64,000 bases of DNA from Escallonia rubra (lineage: Eukaryota; Streptophyta; Magnoliopsida; Escalloniales; Escalloniaceae). The number at the start of each line of letters is the position of its first letter. The stretch's first letter is position 1. The stretch is from assembly GCA_033065855.1 (NCBI GenBank), contig JAVXUO010002858.1, forward strand, positions 372,001 through 436,000, given 5' to 3'. This document shows, in pieces, positions 50,932 to 63,389 of this stretch. The translations under genes were made by a program, and so were the position numbers. The notes under the pieces were generated by a model that was given only the letters and a program-made list of their open reading frames with translations, had not been told where the DNA came from and searched no databases.

Positions 50932-52562
50932 TGTAGACACCCCCTTATTGTAGGTTTATTTTAGGACTTTATTATTTTATTGTCTAATTGGCTTCCTTGT
51001 AATGTAGGCCTTTTATAATTATTTTGGTCAAGGCATAGTAATACATAATGAGCTTAATTTAATTAATTAAGTCAAATTCAGTCAGAGTTCAGTTACAGTC
51101 CAGTCCAGTCAGAATCTAGTCTAGTTTGTCAGATTTAACCTAAGTTAAAGTAAATAGATTTTGACTTGATTCAAAGTGCAGTTGTGATTGATTTCTGGTT
51201 TGGGGATTGATTCTTGATGTAGATATTGACTTGAGATTAATTCCCAAACTAGGGTAGATTCTTACCAAACTAAGGACAAACAATGTCCCGAAATTAAAAA
51301 AATAAATAAATAATTAAGGGGTGAACTGGTGACAAACCGACCGGATAATTCACTTTTCTTGATCTTTGATTTAAATAAAATATGCTTATGTTTCATAGAT
51401 ATTAGACTTGAAAAGTCAACTTTAACCTTTGTGTCAACCCCCACAAATTAAAGTGATCCCTTGGGCTATAGAATTAAAGGTCTTCCTCCCTAGAATTTAG
51501 GACCTTTTCTCCAGACAATTTTGGAAAAAAAAACCTAGAGAAAGAGAGAAAGCCCTAAAAATTCCAGCTTTGCATACCAAGCATACACTTGAACTTTAAC
51601 CAACCTTAACTTACTACTCATACGATACCCGATTTAGGTGGTTCAAAATCCTAAATCATATATTTTTTCGAGAACTGCACTTATATAGAAGAATTCGATT
51701 CATTTAAGATTGTTTTCAGGTCGAAACTAACATTTATCTAAGTCAGATATATTCTTTTTTTGGATTTTTGACTAGCCCTAACTGCTCATAAAATACTTAA
51801 TTTAGGCAATTCAAAAGCCTAAATCATGTATCTTTTCAAGAGCTAGATTTCGTAGAAGGAGTTGAATCCATTTGAGGCCGTCTTCAGGCTCAAAACGGAG
51901 TTTTTCTAGTTTGGCAGATTACTTCCTTTTGACGTGGAACCAATTCTTCGATCACACAATTGGGCAATCCGGATGAAAGTGCAATTCTCTATCCTTCTTT
52001 GAGTATTTTTATTTCTAGATTAGATTAGAAGAGTCTTAAATTATCTCCGTTCTCTACGACTATATCTCAGTGACAAATACAAAAAATTCTTAAAAAAGGA
52101 ATCTAGAATCTAGGTCTTTTTTTGACTAGAAGAGTCATGTTTATCTAAAACTTAAAGACTGGGATTTAGGCCGCCTCACGTAGAGCCCGGTCGAACTACG
52201 ATCATTTTGATTTTGATTTGTCTGACCAGATACTTAGGCCATTCCACCCCTGTTGTCGAATTTAAACCAGATTAGGTTTAATTTAAACATTGCTTTTTTA
52301 ACATTCGTTTTGGGATAAAAATCTCAAAAATCACATAAAAACAGTTTAGAGAACAATTAGGGTATAGGGGTGCCTAACACCTTCCCACTGTATAACTTAG
52401 TTTCTAAACCCGATTTTTGATTTGTAGGTTAGAAGCTTACATTAATTTAGAGCCAGATTAGGGTTTTCTTGTTTACCCTTGTTAATTGATAAATTAACCC
52501 TAAAAATAAGATGGCTACTCGAGTTAGATCTTCATAGGTCTAAATTTTCAGAGTGGTTTACA
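50932..52562 (+). mobile_element. Long LTR of a gypsy (Ogre/Tat-like) element, with primer site
   Basis: The LTR begins TGTAGACACCCCCTTATTG and ends GAGTGGTTTACA, giving TG...CA ends and 1,631 bp. Four bases later comes TGGCGACTCTGTTGGGGA (52567-52584), which matches the tRNA-Arg-type primer binding site used by Ogre/Tat gypsy elements. Sequence to about 53.5 kb is probably the 5' non-coding internal region (GGCCGATTTTACCC, ACCGGCCGAT). No gag or pol follows, and the partner LTR is not in the window. Confidence 0.68.
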
Positions 52563-52584
52563 ATAGTGGCGACTCTGTTGGGGA

Positions 52585-54112
52585 CTAAATAAGAGGACTA
52601 TACTCTAGAAAAAATGTTTAGTGATTCTTGAATTTTTTTTATCCTTCCATGTACTTGAGAAGTTTTATGTATTTATTTGCATATATGTATTAACATGTTT
52701 TTTTTTTATGATTCAAATACGCACACGATTGTCCCAGCCCACCCATCCGAGGGCAACAGTTGAAACCCTCGAGCTTTCTTGTTGCGAGGCAATTTTGACT
52801 ACACCCTCACTTCCAAGGCCTCTTGGTATCTCGGTATATTAAATGACTTATGTACACGTTAACTACATGAGTTACGAGTTAGAGGTACGTCATATAAGTT
52901 AATCGGAGGGAGTGACCTTACACACAGAGTCGTAGAAAACGCACATCGTGACCATTTTTGTGGTCTACCCTTTAATGGAAATACTTGCCAATGAAACGGC
53001 ATATTTGCCAGGAAACTGACCGATATGCCATATACCGGCCGATACTCTCTCTAAAGGGTAGGTCACGGTAATTCTGTCTCTGATCAGCCAGACGGTCGGT
53101 CAACAGAGACCATAAGCTAAAGCGGCCGATTTTACCCTTCTTAAATGACCAAAGTCCATCACTAGTTAACCGGACGGTAAATCTAGTTAGGGTTTATCGT
53201 ATAGTTCTCCCATGACCTTCCCAAAAACCCTCCAAAAAATACAGTTCTACCAAACTAGTTGGTAAACCCCAACCCCAACCAAACAGTTTAGCAGTACTAC
53301 TTTTTTTCGCAGATATAAATCACCCCAAAAGTTCCAAAAAATTTGGTTTTGACTAACCGGCCCGTAACCCCTTCCTGGACAGTTTGTATGAACCCATGTT
53401 TTTTTGTGGAGCTCAATCGGCTAGTAACCCTCACCAGCCAGTTCATCAGAACCCCATTTTTTACGAGGTATAAATCCACCAGTTAGATATGATTTTTGAT
53501 GCTATGGTGTGTGTTGTGGCCAAAAATTGACCGGGACCGAATGAGCACACGAGCAGACCTGCAAAGCACAACACGAGTAAACGGTGACGCACCGGAACCT
53601 CGGAGGGGGCTCGGGCGGAGAGTCTTCGATGCTTAAGTCAGTAAGCATTTTTGAGTGAGTATCTGAAAAATAATTTAGATCCCTAGAACTTACCTTTTTC
53701 CTCCATTTTATAGGAATGTATTAAAGGGTCAGTTACTTGACATAATGGGTAGTTATCCCAATTAGTGGGAGGTTACCAGGGTTTAATGGGAAGTTATTGC
53801 TCATAATGAGATAGTGGGATAGTGGAAATGTGGGCAAGTGCCACTCCCACTTCTCCAAGAATCCAAGAGCAGTTTTGGTGCCTCCTGGCGGTGACAAGTG
53901 TCACCTTCCCATGGTGGATATTTTTTACCCATATCATTTGCCCCCCATTCCGTATTCTTTTGGGAGTAAGAATGCGGAATCAGGACAATTGTCTTAGCAT
54001 CGAATTTTAGACTTTATTAAGGGATGCTCCGCGTTAGGAATTTAAACCAAAAGTGATATATCTCTGTCATTGGTGGAGTGCAGAAACTTTTGGTTTGGCA
54101 AAGGCGGGCTTG
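52585..54112. other. Probable internal non-coding region of the gypsy-like element
   Basis: GC-richer, with repeated CCGGCCG, ACCGGACGG and GGTCGGTCA-type words, then a TATA-free AT-rich part. No domain recognised; the short frames have no support. Confidence 0.35.
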
Positions 54113-55039
54113 TCTACCCGTAGAGTTGTCAAAGGGCCGGGCTTGGGCCGGCCCAGCCCAAGCCCATCGGGCCTGCTGTGGGGCCGGGCCAGTGGGGCTG
54201 CCAACCGGGCCGGGCCGGGCCTGCCGAAGGCAAACCTAGGCCCAGTCCAAGCCCTGGCCCTAGGCCCAATATCTAGGGCCGGGCTTGGGCCCTTTTTTTT
54301 TTTGGACAAAATTCTTTAGCTATTCTTCGTATAACAAGAATTAATACTTACTAAATTTGGTTGATAGCATTTTACAATAATAGGAAGTTGTATCTATTGT
54401 AGCATTACCAAGAAATTGACACTAACCATATTTAGTAGTCATCAATATCAACAAATATGAGGTTGTATCTTCTAGTTACAATCCAAGTTGCAGGTAAAAT
54501 AATCTTTTTGTTTTTTTCATATTCCAAGCCACTGCTAGTCTCATAAGAATAGCAATCTAGCCTATCATAATCTTGACCTTTTTTGACCTTTTGAAGATTT
54601 CTCAAACTTGTCATCTTTAAAGGACTACTAATAATTTAGTATAAGAGTTATGAATTGTTTATTGTAGACCCACAACAAAATCTAATTCCGTATCATTTCA
54701 ATCTTTGCGACAAATATATCTATAAGTTCGAACTCATGTGGACTTATTAGTAGTGGAATTTTGGAAAAGGGGTGGAAGAAAGGGGGGGAAAAGCAAAAAA
54801 TTCAAAAAAGTGGGGCCAAAACAGGGCCAAACCCGGGCCGCAGACCCGGCCAAGCCCGGGCCAAATCGGGCTGGGCCAAACCCGGGCCGTTTTCCAGATT
54901 TTGAAGGCCTGGTCCAGGCCTAGGCCCCAGGCCCTCTGCACGCGGGCCGCTACTGTTCATCGACGGGCCCGGGCCAGAACCGGGCCTGGTCGGGCCAGCC
55001 CGCGGGCCGCCCAGCCCGTTTGACAACTCTATCTACCCG
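54113..55039. mobile_element. hAT-type non-autonomous transposon with 8-bp target duplication
   Basis: The element spans 54121-55031 (911 bp). Its ends are perfect inverted repeats TAGAGTTGTCAAA / TTTGACAACTCTA. The 8-bp TCTACCCG flanks both sides exactly (54113-54120 and 55032-55039), diagnostic of hAT insertion. Both arms are dense in GGGCC, GGCCC and CCCGGGCC words and can fold into strong hairpins; the centre is AT-rich. It has no transposase. Open frames over the GC arms (54053-55026) are low-complexity Gly/Pro/Ala/Arg artefacts. Confidence 0.9.
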
Positions 55040-55089
55040 GCCTGCCGAATACAGGCTTAAAAGGGCTCGCTTACTTGATTGGCAGAGTA

Positions 55090-57100
55090 GAGGCCTTAAA
55101 CGTGCTCGTCTACTCGGCTAGCTGAGTAGAGAGCATGGATGTAGTCTTTTGCTTAGCTGGTCGAGTAGAGTCTTAAACGAGCTCATCTGCTGGGCTACGC
55201 GAGCAGAGAGACAGACTAATGTGCTAGTCACCTCGACCTAACGAGCAGAGGCTTAGGAGACTCCGAAGGCGCTCGTTTGCTCGGCTTGGCGAGATAACTC
55301 TAATGTGTTCGTCTGCTCAGCTTAGCGAGCAGAGGCTTAGAGGTTCTAAAGGCGCTCATCTGCTCACTTGGCGAGCAGAGAGACTGAGACTAATGTGCTC
55401 GCCTGCTCAGCCTGGCAAGCAGAGACTTAGAGGTTCTAAAGATGCTCGTCTGTTCAGATTCGCGAGCACAGAGACTGACCTCGGAGGGAGCTTGTATACT
55501 CAATTGGGCGAGTATACGTAGAGGGGTCTAATGTGTTTGTCTCCTCGGTTTTGCGAGCAGAGGCTTAGACCTCGAATGGAGTTTGCCTACTCGGTTGGGT
55601 GAGTAGAGGCCAAAATGGTCTAATGTGCTTGTCTGTTTGGCTAGAGTAGATGCGTGTGTCTAATGCGCTCGTATGCTCGGCAGAGGCTAAGACCAACGGA
55701 GCTTGTCTACTCGACTAGAGACATTGGTCTATTGTTGCGCTCGTCTGCTCGGCAAAGGCTAAGACCAAAGGAGCTCGTCTACTCAGCTAGAGTAGAGGCA
55801 TGGGTCTGTGCGCTCGTCTGCTTGGCAGAGGCTAAGACCAAATACGCTCGTCTACTCGGCTAGAGCAGAGGCATGGGTCTGTGCGCTCTTCTGCTCGGCA
55901 GAGGCTAAGACCAAAGGTGCTCGTCTACTCGGCTAGAGCAGAGGCATGGGTCTGTGCGCTCGTTTGCTCGGCAGAGGCTAAGACCAAATACGCTCGTCTA
56001 CTCGGCTAGAGCAGAGGCATGGGTCTGTGTGCTCTTCTGCTCGGTAGAGGCTAAGACCAAATATGTTTGTCTACTCGACTAGAGCAGAGGCATGGGTCTG
56101 TGTGCTCTTCTGCTCGGTAGAGGCTAAGACCAAAGGTGCTCGTCTACTCGGCTAGAGCAGAGGCATGGGTCTGTGCGCTCGTCTGCTTGGCAGAGGCTAA
56201 GACCAAATACGCTCGTCTACTCGGCTAGAGCAGAGGCATGGGTCTGTGCGCTCTTCTGCTCGGCAGAGGCTAAGACCAAAGGTGCTCGTCTACTCGGCTA
56301 GAGCAGAGGCATGGGTCTGTGCGCTCGTTTGCTCGGTAGAGGCTAAGACCAAATACGCTCGTCTACTCGGCTAGAGCAGAGGCATGGGTCTGTGCGCTCG
56401 TCTGCTTGGCAGAGGCTAAGACCAAATACGTTTGTCTACTCGGCTAGAGCAGATGCATGGGTCTGTGCGCTCATCTGCTCTGCAGAGGCTAAGACGAAAG
56501 GCACTCGTCTACTTAGCTATAGTAGAGGCATGGGTCTGTGCGCTCTTCTGCTCGGTAGAGGCTAAGACCAAAGGTGCTCGTCTACTCGGCTAGAGTAGAG
56601 GCATGGGTCTGTGCGCTCGTCTGCTCAGCAAAGGATAAGACCAAATACGCTCGTCTACTCGGCTAGAGCAGAGGCATGGGTCTGTGCGCTCGTCTGCTTG
56701 GCAGAGGCTAAGACCAAATACGTTCGTCTACTCGGCTAGAGCAGAGGCATGGGTCTGTGTGCTCGTCTGTTCTGCAGAGGCTAAGACCAAAGGCACTCGT
56801 CTACTTAGCTAGAGTAGAGGCATGGGTCTGTGCGCTCGTCTGCTTGGCAGAGGCTTAAACCAAATACGCTCGTCTACTCGGCTAGAGCAGAGGCATGGGT
56901 CTGTGTGCTCGTCTACTTTGCAGAGGCTAAGACCAAAGGCACTCGTCTACTTAGCTAGAGTAGAGGTGTGGGTCTGTGCACTTGTCTGCTAGGCAGAAGC
57001 TAAGACCAAAGGTGCTCGTCTGCTAGGCCTAGTGAGTAGAAGCTTACTCTAAAGAAGCTCGTCTACTCAGTCTGGGGAGCAGAGGCCTTATAGAGGATTC
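55090..57100. repeat. 73-bp tandem repeat array with higher-order structure
   Basis: Core monomers start GCATGGGTCTGTGCGCTC and continue TCTGCTCGGCAGAGGCTAAG, ACCAAA, then CTCGTCTACTCGGCTAGAGC AGAG; starts at 55871, 55944 and 56017 show an exact 73-bp period. About 17 close copies lie between 55800 and 57030, with more diverged, irregular relatives upstream to about 55090. After ACCAAA, monomers fall into types ATACGCTCG, GGTGCTCG, GGCACTCG and ATACGTTTG that recur in semi-regular order, implying duplication of blocks of two to five monomers. No open frame spans it. It is followed at 57241 by a TATA-like CTCTATATAAGG. Confidence 0.92.
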
Positions 57101-59390
57101 GAGTGAAGTAGCGTGTCCACTCGATTTTATTATTTCTATCAAGGGGTAGAAAGGTAAGTTGCCCCCCGTTATGCTAATCGAAGGCGCCACATGGTGGTTG
57201 TCCTAAAGGTCATGAGATCATGGCTATTGAATTACAATAATATCTCTATATAAGGAGAATTTTATTTTATTTAGAGCAAGAAAGACTTTTGAAAGGCCTA
57301 AATGAGCTCGCTTGCTTGGATTGGCGACGTAGGAGTCCATCGGAGTTCTTCAGCTCAGTCCGGCGAGTAGTGAGCTAGGAATTCGAAGAATCTCTGCTCT
57401 GTGAGGCTTGCGCGACTTCTCAAGAAAGAGTACTAGTGTTTATCTGGGCCAAGGTTTAGGTGGCTCTTTATAGAGATGAGTACTGGTGTTCGGCTAGACC
57501 AACTTAAATGTCTTCGATGAAGGGGTGCTGGATGATGACTGGCACTGTCATGCTGAGCATCTCAAAGTGTCGGTCATAAGAGTGGCTAGAGCTCAGTTGA
57601 AACACTTAAGAGTGAGCCTCGTAATATATCTTCGTAGGTCGTTTATTCTTTCAATGATGATACTCACCGTCGTCTAAAAAAGTGATGTGGCCATTACAAC
57701 GGTCAATGGTCTTGGCCTTCTTTGTGATGCCAATGGTGAGAGTATAAATTCATCGTCGGGTGACCTTAGATGTTGGTTACAAAAGCTCTTAGCATTATGA
57801 TGAAGAGGTGAGGTGAGGCATCATTGAATAGGTTGCCTTTGATAGGTGGTGGTTTTGTAGTGGTCGATACATCCGAGAAGGACAATCGATCAATGCTTGT
57901 AACTACTTGATAGATTCTTATATGGAATGAGTGGTGATGAGCGGGTCGTGCTGCTCAGCCATCGTATGACGGGGAGTGCAGGCTCCATGTCAAAGGTTAT
58001 AATCTCATGTACATGTAGCCCCCCTAACTAAGAAGGCATAGATGCAAAAGTGGCTTCTTAGTCACTGTGTAGGGCATGTTCCTAAAAAGAACAATTGTTT
58101 GTCGGCTCGGTGAGACAAGTAAATAAAGCTAGGGGATCATAGCTTGTTCGCATGGCTGAACGAGAAGATAAAGCTATGGGACCATGATCTGTTGAAATAG
58201 TGTATGGTCAAAACGTCACCGGATGAACAATAAAAATGGTGTTGTATGCTGGTCAGGGATGTGCAATAAACTTAGGCAAATCTGGCAAGTAAGGCCATTG
58301 ATTTGCCGATTGCAAAGGCACGAGCTATCCGGGCTACCGAATGTACTATCGATGTTATCAGCGTACGCATGCAATTCTCTTAGAGCTACCAGATTGCTGG
58401 TAACGTGCCTCTCTACTGCGAAAGTCAGCTTGTTACGTCAAGCCAGCATGATGCTATAGCTGAAGCTTTATGTGTAACTAAAGCCACAAAGGGCTGTGAA
58501 CTTGTTTTTCACTTATAAAGTGGTTTGCAGTAAAAACCTCGTAACAGGAAAAAAAAATATCAAGAGAGCGCATGAACTGATAAAAACAACTACATTTTAG
58601 CACTAAACTGGTAGTAATCATACGCTGTGACACCATTATTATCCTGTCGCTTAGACAAGTAAGATGTGTCGTATTGCATGACACAAGTGGGGCATAATAG
58701 AAATTATGAGCACTCAAATGGTCTGAAGGTGCTTCGCCAATTAAAGCGATTGGCTGACGCTAGACCAAAAAATGAATAGGTCTACGCTAAAGTATTTAAG
58801 CAATATGCAGGCATATGTTAAGCGTGCCGACACTTAGAATCATAGTTGTTGCGTATTATGTCGTGTATAAACAAGTATGTGTGTATACAGGTTTTAACGA
58901 CGAATATGTATAAAATTGCAAAATAAAAATTTAATAAATCTTAATTGTGGGCAATAACCATAAATATGCAAAATTATGGAGTTAAAACATAATTTCTTAA
59001 AGGAAAGAGTGCACCTGATTAGTTTCTCTTTCACCAAAGGGGTGCCCTAGCGCCGCTATGAAGGGAACCATCCTAAAGATTGGTTTTGGGTAGCAGCAGA
59101 TCTGATCAGGTCCCAAGGACGCCGAAGGTCACGCCTCTGGTAGCTGTGACGGTGTAGCCTGTCGTAGTGGAGGCGGCGGCGCCTGTCGGTGAAGGCCCAC
59201 GGCGATGGGCCGTTTGGTGTGGCTGTAGCAGCTCGTCGTTTGGTGAAGACGGTTGTTCTGGCCACAACGACGGTAGGGCGGCGAAGGGTCGAAGGTCCAT
59301 TGTGGCGGCAGTGATGCTCCGTCTTCAGTGTTCCTGTCCTTTTCTTTTTTGCTACTAGTATTATTATTATTTTATCTCTTTGTATAAACA
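57101..59390. other. Non-coding, probably transposon-derived
   Basis: The start continues the sequence vocabulary of the 73-bp array (GAGCTCGCTTGC, GGCGAGTAG), with a promoter-like TATATAAGG at 57244. From 58.2 to 59.0 kb no pattern is recognised. At 59100-59340 a GC-rich patch (GGCGGCGGCGCC) precedes the truncated 5' end of the copia element. No gene is supported. Confidence 0.4.
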
Positions 59391-59392
59391 AT

Positions 59393-60738
59393 TTGGATGT
59401 CATGCTTGGACGCCAAAGAATTGGCCTAAACAAAGGTGGTCTTGGATTAGATCCCATGGCCATGCCTCCTAAAGTTTTGCAACAACAAGCTAGGTTGAAT
59501 ATTCATACAAAACGACCAAAGAATTATTGCACACCTTTTACACATTGCGGTTGGTGCAACAAGAAAGGGCATACGACTAATCATTGTCCTTGTAGAATTA
59601 TTTTTGTTAGAGGTAGAAAGAAAATGTGGATTGTGAAAGGTCAAGAATACAAATGCAAGACTAACATCCAAGGACCCAAGAAAATTTGGGTACCAAAAGT
59701 CACTACTTGATTTGTGTTTATAGGTATGTCTCAAAGCAAAATCTATAGCAAGAAGTAGATTCTTGATAGTGGATGCTCAAGACATATGACCGGTAACATA
59801 TCTCTTTTCACCTCGATTGATCTTAAAGAAGGAGGAAATGTGACCTTTGGTGACAATTCTCAAGGAAAAATCAAAGGTAAAGGAACTATTGGTAAGGAAC
59901 CACATTCAATTGAGAATGTGTTATATGTTGAAGGTTTGAAGCATAACTTGCTAAGTATTAGTCAATTTAGTGATAAAGGTTTTAAAGTTATCTTTGAGGC
60001 TTCTCAATGCACTATATTATCCTTAAAGAACAATGAAACTATTTTAGTAGGTAGTAGAGATAATAATGTTTACTCCATTCAATTAAATGATTTAGCTAAC
60101 CAAGATGTCAAGTGTCTTAGTGCTATTAGTGAAACATCTTGGCTTTGGCATCGAAGACTTGGTCACATGCACATGGAGCACTTGAAAGATATTTCAAGCA
60201 AAGAACTTGTGAGGGGTCTCCCGAAGATCAAGTTTGAGAAAGATAAAGTATGTGATGCTTGTCAAATGGGTAAGCAAAAGAAGGTCTCTCACAAACCGAA
60301 GAACATGGTATCTACTTCTAGACCCTTGCAATTACTTCATATGGATTTGTTTGGACCAATCCCTACTACTAGTCTTGGTGGTAAATCATATTGTTTTGTT
60401 ATTGTTGATGACTTTTCTCGCTATACTTGGACTTTCTTTTTGGCTACCAAAGATGAATCTCTAAATGTGTTCACTTCATTTGCAAAACGTGTTCAAAATC
60501 AAAAAGGTTATTTGATTACCAACATTCGAAGTGCTCATGGTAGAGAATTTAAAAATTCAAAAATAGGAGCCTTGTGTGATGACTTTGAGATATCACATAA
60601 CTTTTCGGCTCCTAGAACTCCTCAACAAAATGGTGTTGCCGAAAGAAAGAATAGGTCTTTGCAAGAAGCGGCAAGAAGGTGGTTAATTGTGTTTGTTTTG
60701 TTCTTAATAGAGTTATCTTACGAAATTTTTTGTTAAAA
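59393..60738 (+). pseudogene. Copia gag (3' end), protease and integrase, inactivated
   Basis: One reading frame contains the gag zinc knuckle (CGWCNKKGHTTNHC), then in-frame stops at 59708 (TGA) and 59756 (TAG), the protease active site DSGCSRHMTG, the GAG-pre-integrase HHCC segment (WHRRLGHMHMEHL, CDACQMGK) and the integrase core. Counting from the Met at 59786, the DD35E positions are Asp187 (HMDLFGP), residue 250 and Glu286 (GVAERKN). Residue 250 is Ala in RSAHGREF where Asp is expected, so the integrase lacks one of its three metal-binding residues. After RSLQEAAR at about 60675 the frame shifts and part of the sequence is missing. The two stops, the D-to-A change and the frame break each would block function. 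Confidence 0.9.
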
Positions 60739-62808
60739 GCCCTTTATGAGTTTTTTAATGATATGAAAACTAAGGGAAGCGTTTTTACAGTTTTTGGTTG
60801 CAAATGCTTTGTTTTAAATACCAAGGATCACCTTAGCAAATTTGATTCCAAAACCTTTGAGGGTATTTTTCTTGGTTACTCTAATAATAGTATGGCATAT
60901 AGAGTTTATAATAAAAGTACTTTAGTTGTTGAAGAATCCATTAATGTTACTTTTGATGAGACTAATCCTTTTCTTCGGCGGACTAACATTGTTAATGTAG
61001 ATGACATGGACAATGACTTGAGAACGTTGGACATAAGTGAAACACTACAAGGCAACCCCAAAGAAATTGATCTAGGGGAGCAACAATCAAGTTCTCAAGG
61101 GGGAAATGAGGAAGCAATCAATGATGCTTCAAACATGGACAACTCTCAAGAATTATCAAAAGATTGGACTTACAAAAAGGATCATCCAAGCGATCAAATC
61201 TTAGGTAATCCTTCGAGTGGGGTAAGAACTCGACGTTCTCTTCAACAACATGTTAATATAGCGTTTCTTTCCCAAATTGAACCAAAGAAATTTTCTAAAG
61301 CTCTACATCATGAATCTTGGATGCTTGCTATGCAAAAAGAGCTAGTTCAATTTGAAAGAAATCAAGTTTGGACCCTTGTGCCTAAACCTCAAAACTTTAG
61401 GATTATAGGCACAAAATGGATTTTTAGAAACAAACTTGATGAATCCGGAATCGTGGTTAGAAACAAGGCAAGATTAGTGGCCCAAGGTTATAACCAAGAG
61501 GAAGGAATTGATTTTGATGAAACTTATGCACCGGTAGCTAGACTTGAATCTATTAGAATGCTTTTAGCTTTTGTTTGCTATAGAGATTTTAAATTCTTTC
61601 AAATGGATGTCAAGAGTGCCTTCCTAAATGGTTTTATTTCGGAGGAGGTCTATGTGGCTCAACCTCCCGGCTTTGAACATGAAAAATTTTCAAACCATGT
61701 TTTCCGTCTTAGCAAAGCTCTTTGTGGTTTAAAACAAGCTCCTGGAGCTTGGTATGAGAGGCTAAGTAGTTTTCTTTTAGAAAATGGTTTTTCAAGAAGA
61801 AAACTTGACACCACTCTTTTTATAAAATCTAAGGGAAATGACTTATTGTTGGTGCAAATTTATGTTGATGATATTATATTTGGTGCTACTAATGGATCCT
61901 TGTGCGAAGAGTTTGCTTCTTGTATGAGTAAGGAGTTTGAAATGAGCATGATGGGAGAACTCACCTTCTTCCTTGGATTGCAAATCAAACAAAGCAAGGA
62001 TGGAATCTTTATCAACCAAGCCAAATACACCAAAGAACTACTCAAGAGATTTGACATGGAAGCATCAAATGCTTTTGACACTCCAATGAGCTCTTCATTA
62101 AAGCTTGATAAAGATGAAAAGGGTAAGGATGTTGATATTAAGCGCTATCGAGGTATGATCGGATCACTCCTTTACCTTACCGCAAGTAGACCCGATATAA
62201 TGTTTAGTGTTTGTTTATGTGCTAGAATTCAAGCTTGTCCTAAGGAATCTCATTTGATTTCCGTCAAGAGAATCCTTAGATATCTTAAGGGCACTCACGA
62301 TTTAGGGTTATGGTTTCCTAGAAACACTTCTTTTTTTGACCTAATTGGTTACTCCGACGCCGACTATGCCGGTTGTAAAACCGAGCGAAAAAGTACTAGT
62401 GGAGGTTGCCAATTCCTAGGTCACTCTCTTGTTTCTTGGAGTTCCAAAAAGCAAAATTCGGTTGCACTCTCTACCACCGAAGTTGAATATATGGCGGTTG
62501 GTGCTTGTTGTGCACAAATTCTTTGGATGAAACAAACCCTTTTGAATTTTGGACTCAAGTATGATCCTATACCTATATTATGTGATAATACTAGTGCCAT
62601 TGACTTGACCAAAAATCCCATCCAACATTCACGCACAAAGCACATAGAAATCAAACACCATTTTATTCGTGATCATGTGCAAAAAGGCGATATCGTTCTC
62701 GATTTCGTGGACACAAATCACCAATTAGCGGATATCTTCACTAAACCTTTAGATTCGAAGAGGTTTACCGCTCTTAGAAGAGAACTTGGCATGTCTTCAC
62801 CTATGTGA
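60679..62808 (+). CDS. Copia reverse transcriptase-RNase H (uninterrupted frame, about 700 codons)
   Basis: This is the distal half of the copia polyprotein, in a different frame from the integrase. It starts with the integrase C-terminal region ([21 protein letters not shown]), then RVT_2 reverse transcriptase ([38 protein letters not shown] motif read here as [21 protein letters not shown], catalytic YVDD at residues 395-398), then RNase H ([31 protein letters not shown]) and the usual ending ADIFTKPLD. It makes cDNA from element RNA. No stop falls within 2.1 kb, suggesting a fairly young copy or selection until recently. The Met at 60679 is not the natural start; the product is normally cleaved from a gag-pol polyprotein. 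Confidence 0.92.
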   Translation: MVNCVCFVLNRVILRNFLLKALYEFFNDMKTKGSVFTVFGCKCFVLNTKDHLSKFDSKTFEGIFLGYSNNSMAYRVYNKSTLVVEESINVTFDETNPFLRRTNIVNVDDMDNDLRTLDISETLQGNPKEIDLGEQQSSSQGGNEEAINDASNMDNSQELSKDWTYKKDHPSDQILGNPSSGVRTRRSLQQHVNIAFLSQIEPKKFSKALHHESWMLAMQKELVQFERNQVWTLVPKPQNFRIIGTKWIFRNKLDESGIVVRNKARLVAQGYNQEEGIDFDETYAPVARLESIRMLLAFVCYRDFKFFQMDVKSAFLNGFISEEVYVAQPPGFEHEKFSNHVFRLSKALCGLKQAPGAWYERLSSFLLENGFSRRKLDTTLFIKSKGNDLLLVQIYVDDIIFGATNGSLCEEFASCMSKEFEMSMMGELTFFLGLQIKQSKDGIFINQAKYTKELLKRFDMEASNAFDTPMSSSLKLDKDEKGKDVDIKRYRGMIGSLLYLTASRPDIMFSVCLCARIQACPKESHLISVKRILRYLKGTHDLGLWFPRNTSFFDLIGYSDADYAGCKTERKSTSGGCQFLGHSLVSWSSKKQNSVALSTTEVEYMAVGACCAQILWMKQTLLNFGLKYDPIPILCDNTSAIDLTKNPIQHSRTKHIEIKHHFIRDHVQKGDIVLDFVDTNHQLADIFTKPLDSKRFTALRRELGMSSPM

Positions 62809-63389
62809 CTAAATGTTATATCTCTTGTGCTAATCATGCAAGTTGCACTTCTCATGCTTGAACATTTTTTAATATGCTTAAAGCATGTTTTGGTTGATGT
62901 TTCTCTTTTCAAAATTATTGATTTTGTTGATATTCATTCAATCTCATTTGATTTGCACACACTCTTATTTCTAAAATCCTTTACACTTCATATTTGTGCT
63001 ATCTTTGTAAAAAGTGTTTGGTACACCTTTTGATGGTTATTCAAGTATTTATGCCTTCTTGATTTTGAATGCCCTTGTTGGCAATATTGATTATCCATGG
63101 ATGGATACATAAGTTGATCACTTTCACACACACCCTTGACCTTTTTCAATGATGTCAAAAGGGGGAGAAAATATTGTTGATTCATATTTGTGTGGACTTG
63201 ATATGAACATATATTGCTTAAGTTAGGGGGAGCCCTATATTGCTTAAAATAGGGGGAGCTTTTTGTCATGATTTATTCTCATGACCCCTTATGGTTCTTA
63301 ATTGAGATTGTTATGCTTCTTTGCATTTATTATCTTATATATCTCATATCATTTGAATCAATGTTTGCCATCATCAAAAAGGGGGAGAT

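Noticed and set aside
54053..55026. Gly/Pro/Arg-rich frames of 60-88 codons
   Set aside because: Translations of the GGGCC-rich hAT arms, present on both strands because the arms are near-palindromic.
55090..57100. CRISPR-like regular repeats
   Set aside because: The period is 73 bp with no unique spacers; every part of the unit is repeated. It is a plant minisatellite in an LTR-type context.
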